This document shows, one piece after another, positions 5,562 to 6,689 of a stretch of DNA of 6,689 nucleotides; the first letter of the stretch is position 1; every line of letters begins with the position of its first letter. The notes under the pieces are model-generated. The model was not told the DNA's origin, did not search any database, and saw only the letters and a list, made by a program, of their open reading frames with translations. A program made the position numbers and the translations under genes. The stretch is from Pseudomonadota bacterium (lineage in GTDB: Bacteria; Pseudomonadota; Gammaproteobacteria; Burkholderiales; Burkholderiaceae_C), in assembly GCA_023460715.1 (NCBI GenBank), contig JAEWPH010000164.1, positions 1-6,689 on the forward strand, read 5' to 3'.

Positions 5562-6481
5562 GGCGCGGGCCCTTCCGCGGGCCGCCCGGCGACGGCCTGG
5601 GCGAACGCCACGGTGCGTGCGAGCACGGTGCGCCGCTCGCGGTCGATGGTGATCATGTGGTAGCTGTCGTCCAGCAGCACCAGCTCCACCGGCGCATGGC
5701 GCACGCCGCGCACGATGTCCTGCGCGTTGCTGGCCGCGGCGATGTCGTCCTGGCGGGCATGCATCACCAGGCAGGGCGCGCGCACGGCATCCAGGTTGCG
5801 CCGCACGTGGGCGGACAGGGCCCGCAGCTCGATCACCGACCACCAGGGGTTGCCCGGCAGGCCGGCGGCCGCGCTGTCGCCCGACAGCATCTGCGCGACC
5901 ACGCGTTCGCGCAGCGCCCCGTCCTTGATGCCGTAGGGAGGCGCTTCCATGAAGACGCTGTGCCGGCCGATACCCAGGGCGCGGAATAGCGGCAGCAGAA
6001 AGGACAGCCGCGTATACGCCGGCATGCTCCAGCCGTCGTAGCGGAAGGTGGGCGACAGCGCAACCACGCCGGCCACCTGCCGTGGCCGCTCGATGGCCAG
6101 CGCGAGCGCCAGCACGGCGCCCATCGACAGGCCGCCCACGATGAGGGGACCGTCCGTATGCTGCCTGAGCCGGTCCGCGCCGCGCCGCACGCTGGCCAGC
6201 CAGTCTTGCCAGCGCGTGGCGACCAAGTCCTCTGCCGTGCCGCAGTGGCCCGCCAGCTGCACGGCCAGCACGGTAAAGCCCGCCCGGTGCAGGCCCTTGG
6301 CGATCAGCCGCATCTCGTTGGGCGTGCCGGTGAGCCCGTGGATCAGCAGCACGCCCGTGCGCGCGAGCGGGCCGTGGCCTTCGAGCAGGTATTCGTGCTG
6401 CGTGCTGTGGCGGCATGTGGCGGTGCCCGCAGCGGGCTTGTCCGCGGTGGCCCGCAGGTGGACGGCTGCTGCGGTGGTCAT
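5558..6481 (-). CDS. Alpha/beta-hydrolase, carboxylesterase/monoacylglycerol-lipase type
   Basis: A 307-residue serine hydrolase of the alpha/beta fold (Hydrolase_4/Est30-like). Visible are L-L-I-H48-G49-L-T-G-T-P (oxyanion-hole HG motif), the nucleophile elbow G117-L-S119-M-G, an acid candidate at D245 or D246 in H-A-R-Q-D-D, and the catalytic histidine H275 in S-Y-H-M-I-T-I-D. A lid-like insert between about 150 and 215 carries the hydrophobic F-L-L-P-L-F stretch. No signal peptide is visible; the first 25 residues are Ala/Thr rich but lack a hydrophobic core, so it should be cytosolic. ATG 6481 overlaps the phosphatase stop (ATGA) and its own stop overlaps the next start (ATGA). Esters of carboxylic acids are likely substrates; in this setting it may release an acylated intermediate or act as a thioesterase, which is inference. 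Confidence 0.9.
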   Translation of the reverse strand: MTTAAAVHLRATADKPAAGTATCRHSTQHEYLLEGHGPLARTGVLLIHGLTGTPNEMRLIAKGLHRAGFTVLAVQLAGHCGTAEDLVATRWQDWLASVRRGADRLRQHTDGPLIVGGLSMGAVLALALAIERPRQVAGVVALSPTFRYDGWSMPAYTRLSFLLPLFRALGIGRHSVFMEAPPYGIKDGALRERVVAQMLSGDSAAAGLPGNPWWSVIELRALSAHVRRNLDAVRAPCLVMHARQDDIAAASNAQDIVRGVRHAPVELVLLDDSYHMITIDRERRTVLARTVAFAQAVAGRPAEGPAP

Positions 6482-6689
6482 GCCGCCAGTTCCAGTGCGT
6501 GGGCGGTGAGCAGGTCCAGGCGGTGCAGCAGCGGGATCGTGCTGGAGAAGTCGGTGAACGGCGCGTGGGCGATGCCATTGCGCTCGCAGTGGCCGATGAG
6601 CTTGTATTTGGCGAAGACGAAGTCCGCGCGGCCAGAGACGCAGAAGTCCGAGGTGCTGTCGCCCACGAACAGCACCCGGCCGTGCAGCG
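6478..6689 (-). CDS. HAD-superfamily phosphatase, MtnX-like (C-terminal part)
   Basis: Only the last 69 or so codons lie in the window; the start is beyond position 6689. The visible part reads L-H-G-R-V-L-F-V-G-D-S-T-S-D-F-C, the HAD motif IV (G-D-x3-D) that holds Mg2+, then A-D-x-V-F-A-K-x3-L and a C-terminal T-D-F segment typical of HAD-IB phosphatases such as MtnX and similar small-metabolite phosphatases. The nucleophile DxD and the cap are not in view, so activity and subfamily cannot be settled. An internal GTG at 6675 could be mistaken for a start, but it falls within the core strand before motif IV, and the frame stays open to the edge. It overlaps the esterase gene by 4 bases, making it the most upstream visible gene of the minus operon. 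A dephosphorylation step in the same pathway is likely. Confidence 0.75.
   Translation of the reverse strand, partial: LHGRVLFVGDSTSDFCVSGRADFVFAKYKLIGHCERNGIAHAPFTDFSSTIPLLHRLDLLTAHALELAA

Noticed and set aside
5562..6578. Open extension upstream of transporter subunit 2 in the same frame
   Set aside because: It is an Arg/Pro-rich shadow of the esterase, whose catalytic triad motifs lie in the other frame; only the part from ATG 5561 looks like a membrane protein.
1..6689. CRISPR arrays, tRNA/rRNA genes, insertion sequences or att sites
   Set aside because: No spaced repeat array, tRNA-like fold, transposase motif or flanking terminal inverted repeats were seen on either strand.

Overview
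The window is about 70% G+C and almost fully coding. Its strong GC3 bias and tightly packed genes suggest a high-GC betaproteobacterium, plausibly Comamonadaceae (Acidovorax-like). That placement is an inference from composition and protein style, not from a marker gene.

Layout: positions 1-146 hold the only real non-coding DNA: a rho-independent terminator for a gene lying to the left, a short repeat-rich stretch that probably contains the promoter, and a hairpin that buries the ribosome-binding site of the first gene. A plus-strand operon follows: a class III PLP aminotransferase (147-1523), a FemAB/GNAT-type acyltransferase (1529-2596) and a divergent arginase-fold protein (2593-3501). It meets a minus-strand operon tail to tail across a 30-base gap that contains a perfect palindrome. 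Read in its own direction, the minus operon runs: HAD phosphatase (6689-6478, N-terminus outside the window), alpha/beta-hydrolase esterase (6481-5558), two paralogous four-helix SMR/EamA-type membrane proteins (5561-5175 and 5173-4760), and a DegT/DnrJ/EryC1 aminotransferase (4770-3532). Junctions in both operons overlap or lie within a few bases, so translational coupling is likely.

Taken together the locus looks like a small biosynthesis-and-export island for an amino-containing metabolite or amino-modified lipid/sugar: two PLP aminotransferases, an acyltransferase to cap an amine, an amidino/C-N hydrolase-like metalloenzyme, a phosphatase, an esterase, and a probable heterodimeric SMR exporter or flippase. 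The DegT enzyme beside a pair of four-helix proteins recalls the ArnB plus ArnE/ArnF arrangement of aminoarabinose lipid modification, but no other Arn gene is visible and the product cannot be named from this sequence. The most informative details are the arginase-like protein that keeps its metal ligands but seems to lack the guanidinium-binding glutamate, the gapless paralogous membrane pair with opposite charge bias, and the 5' leader hairpin.
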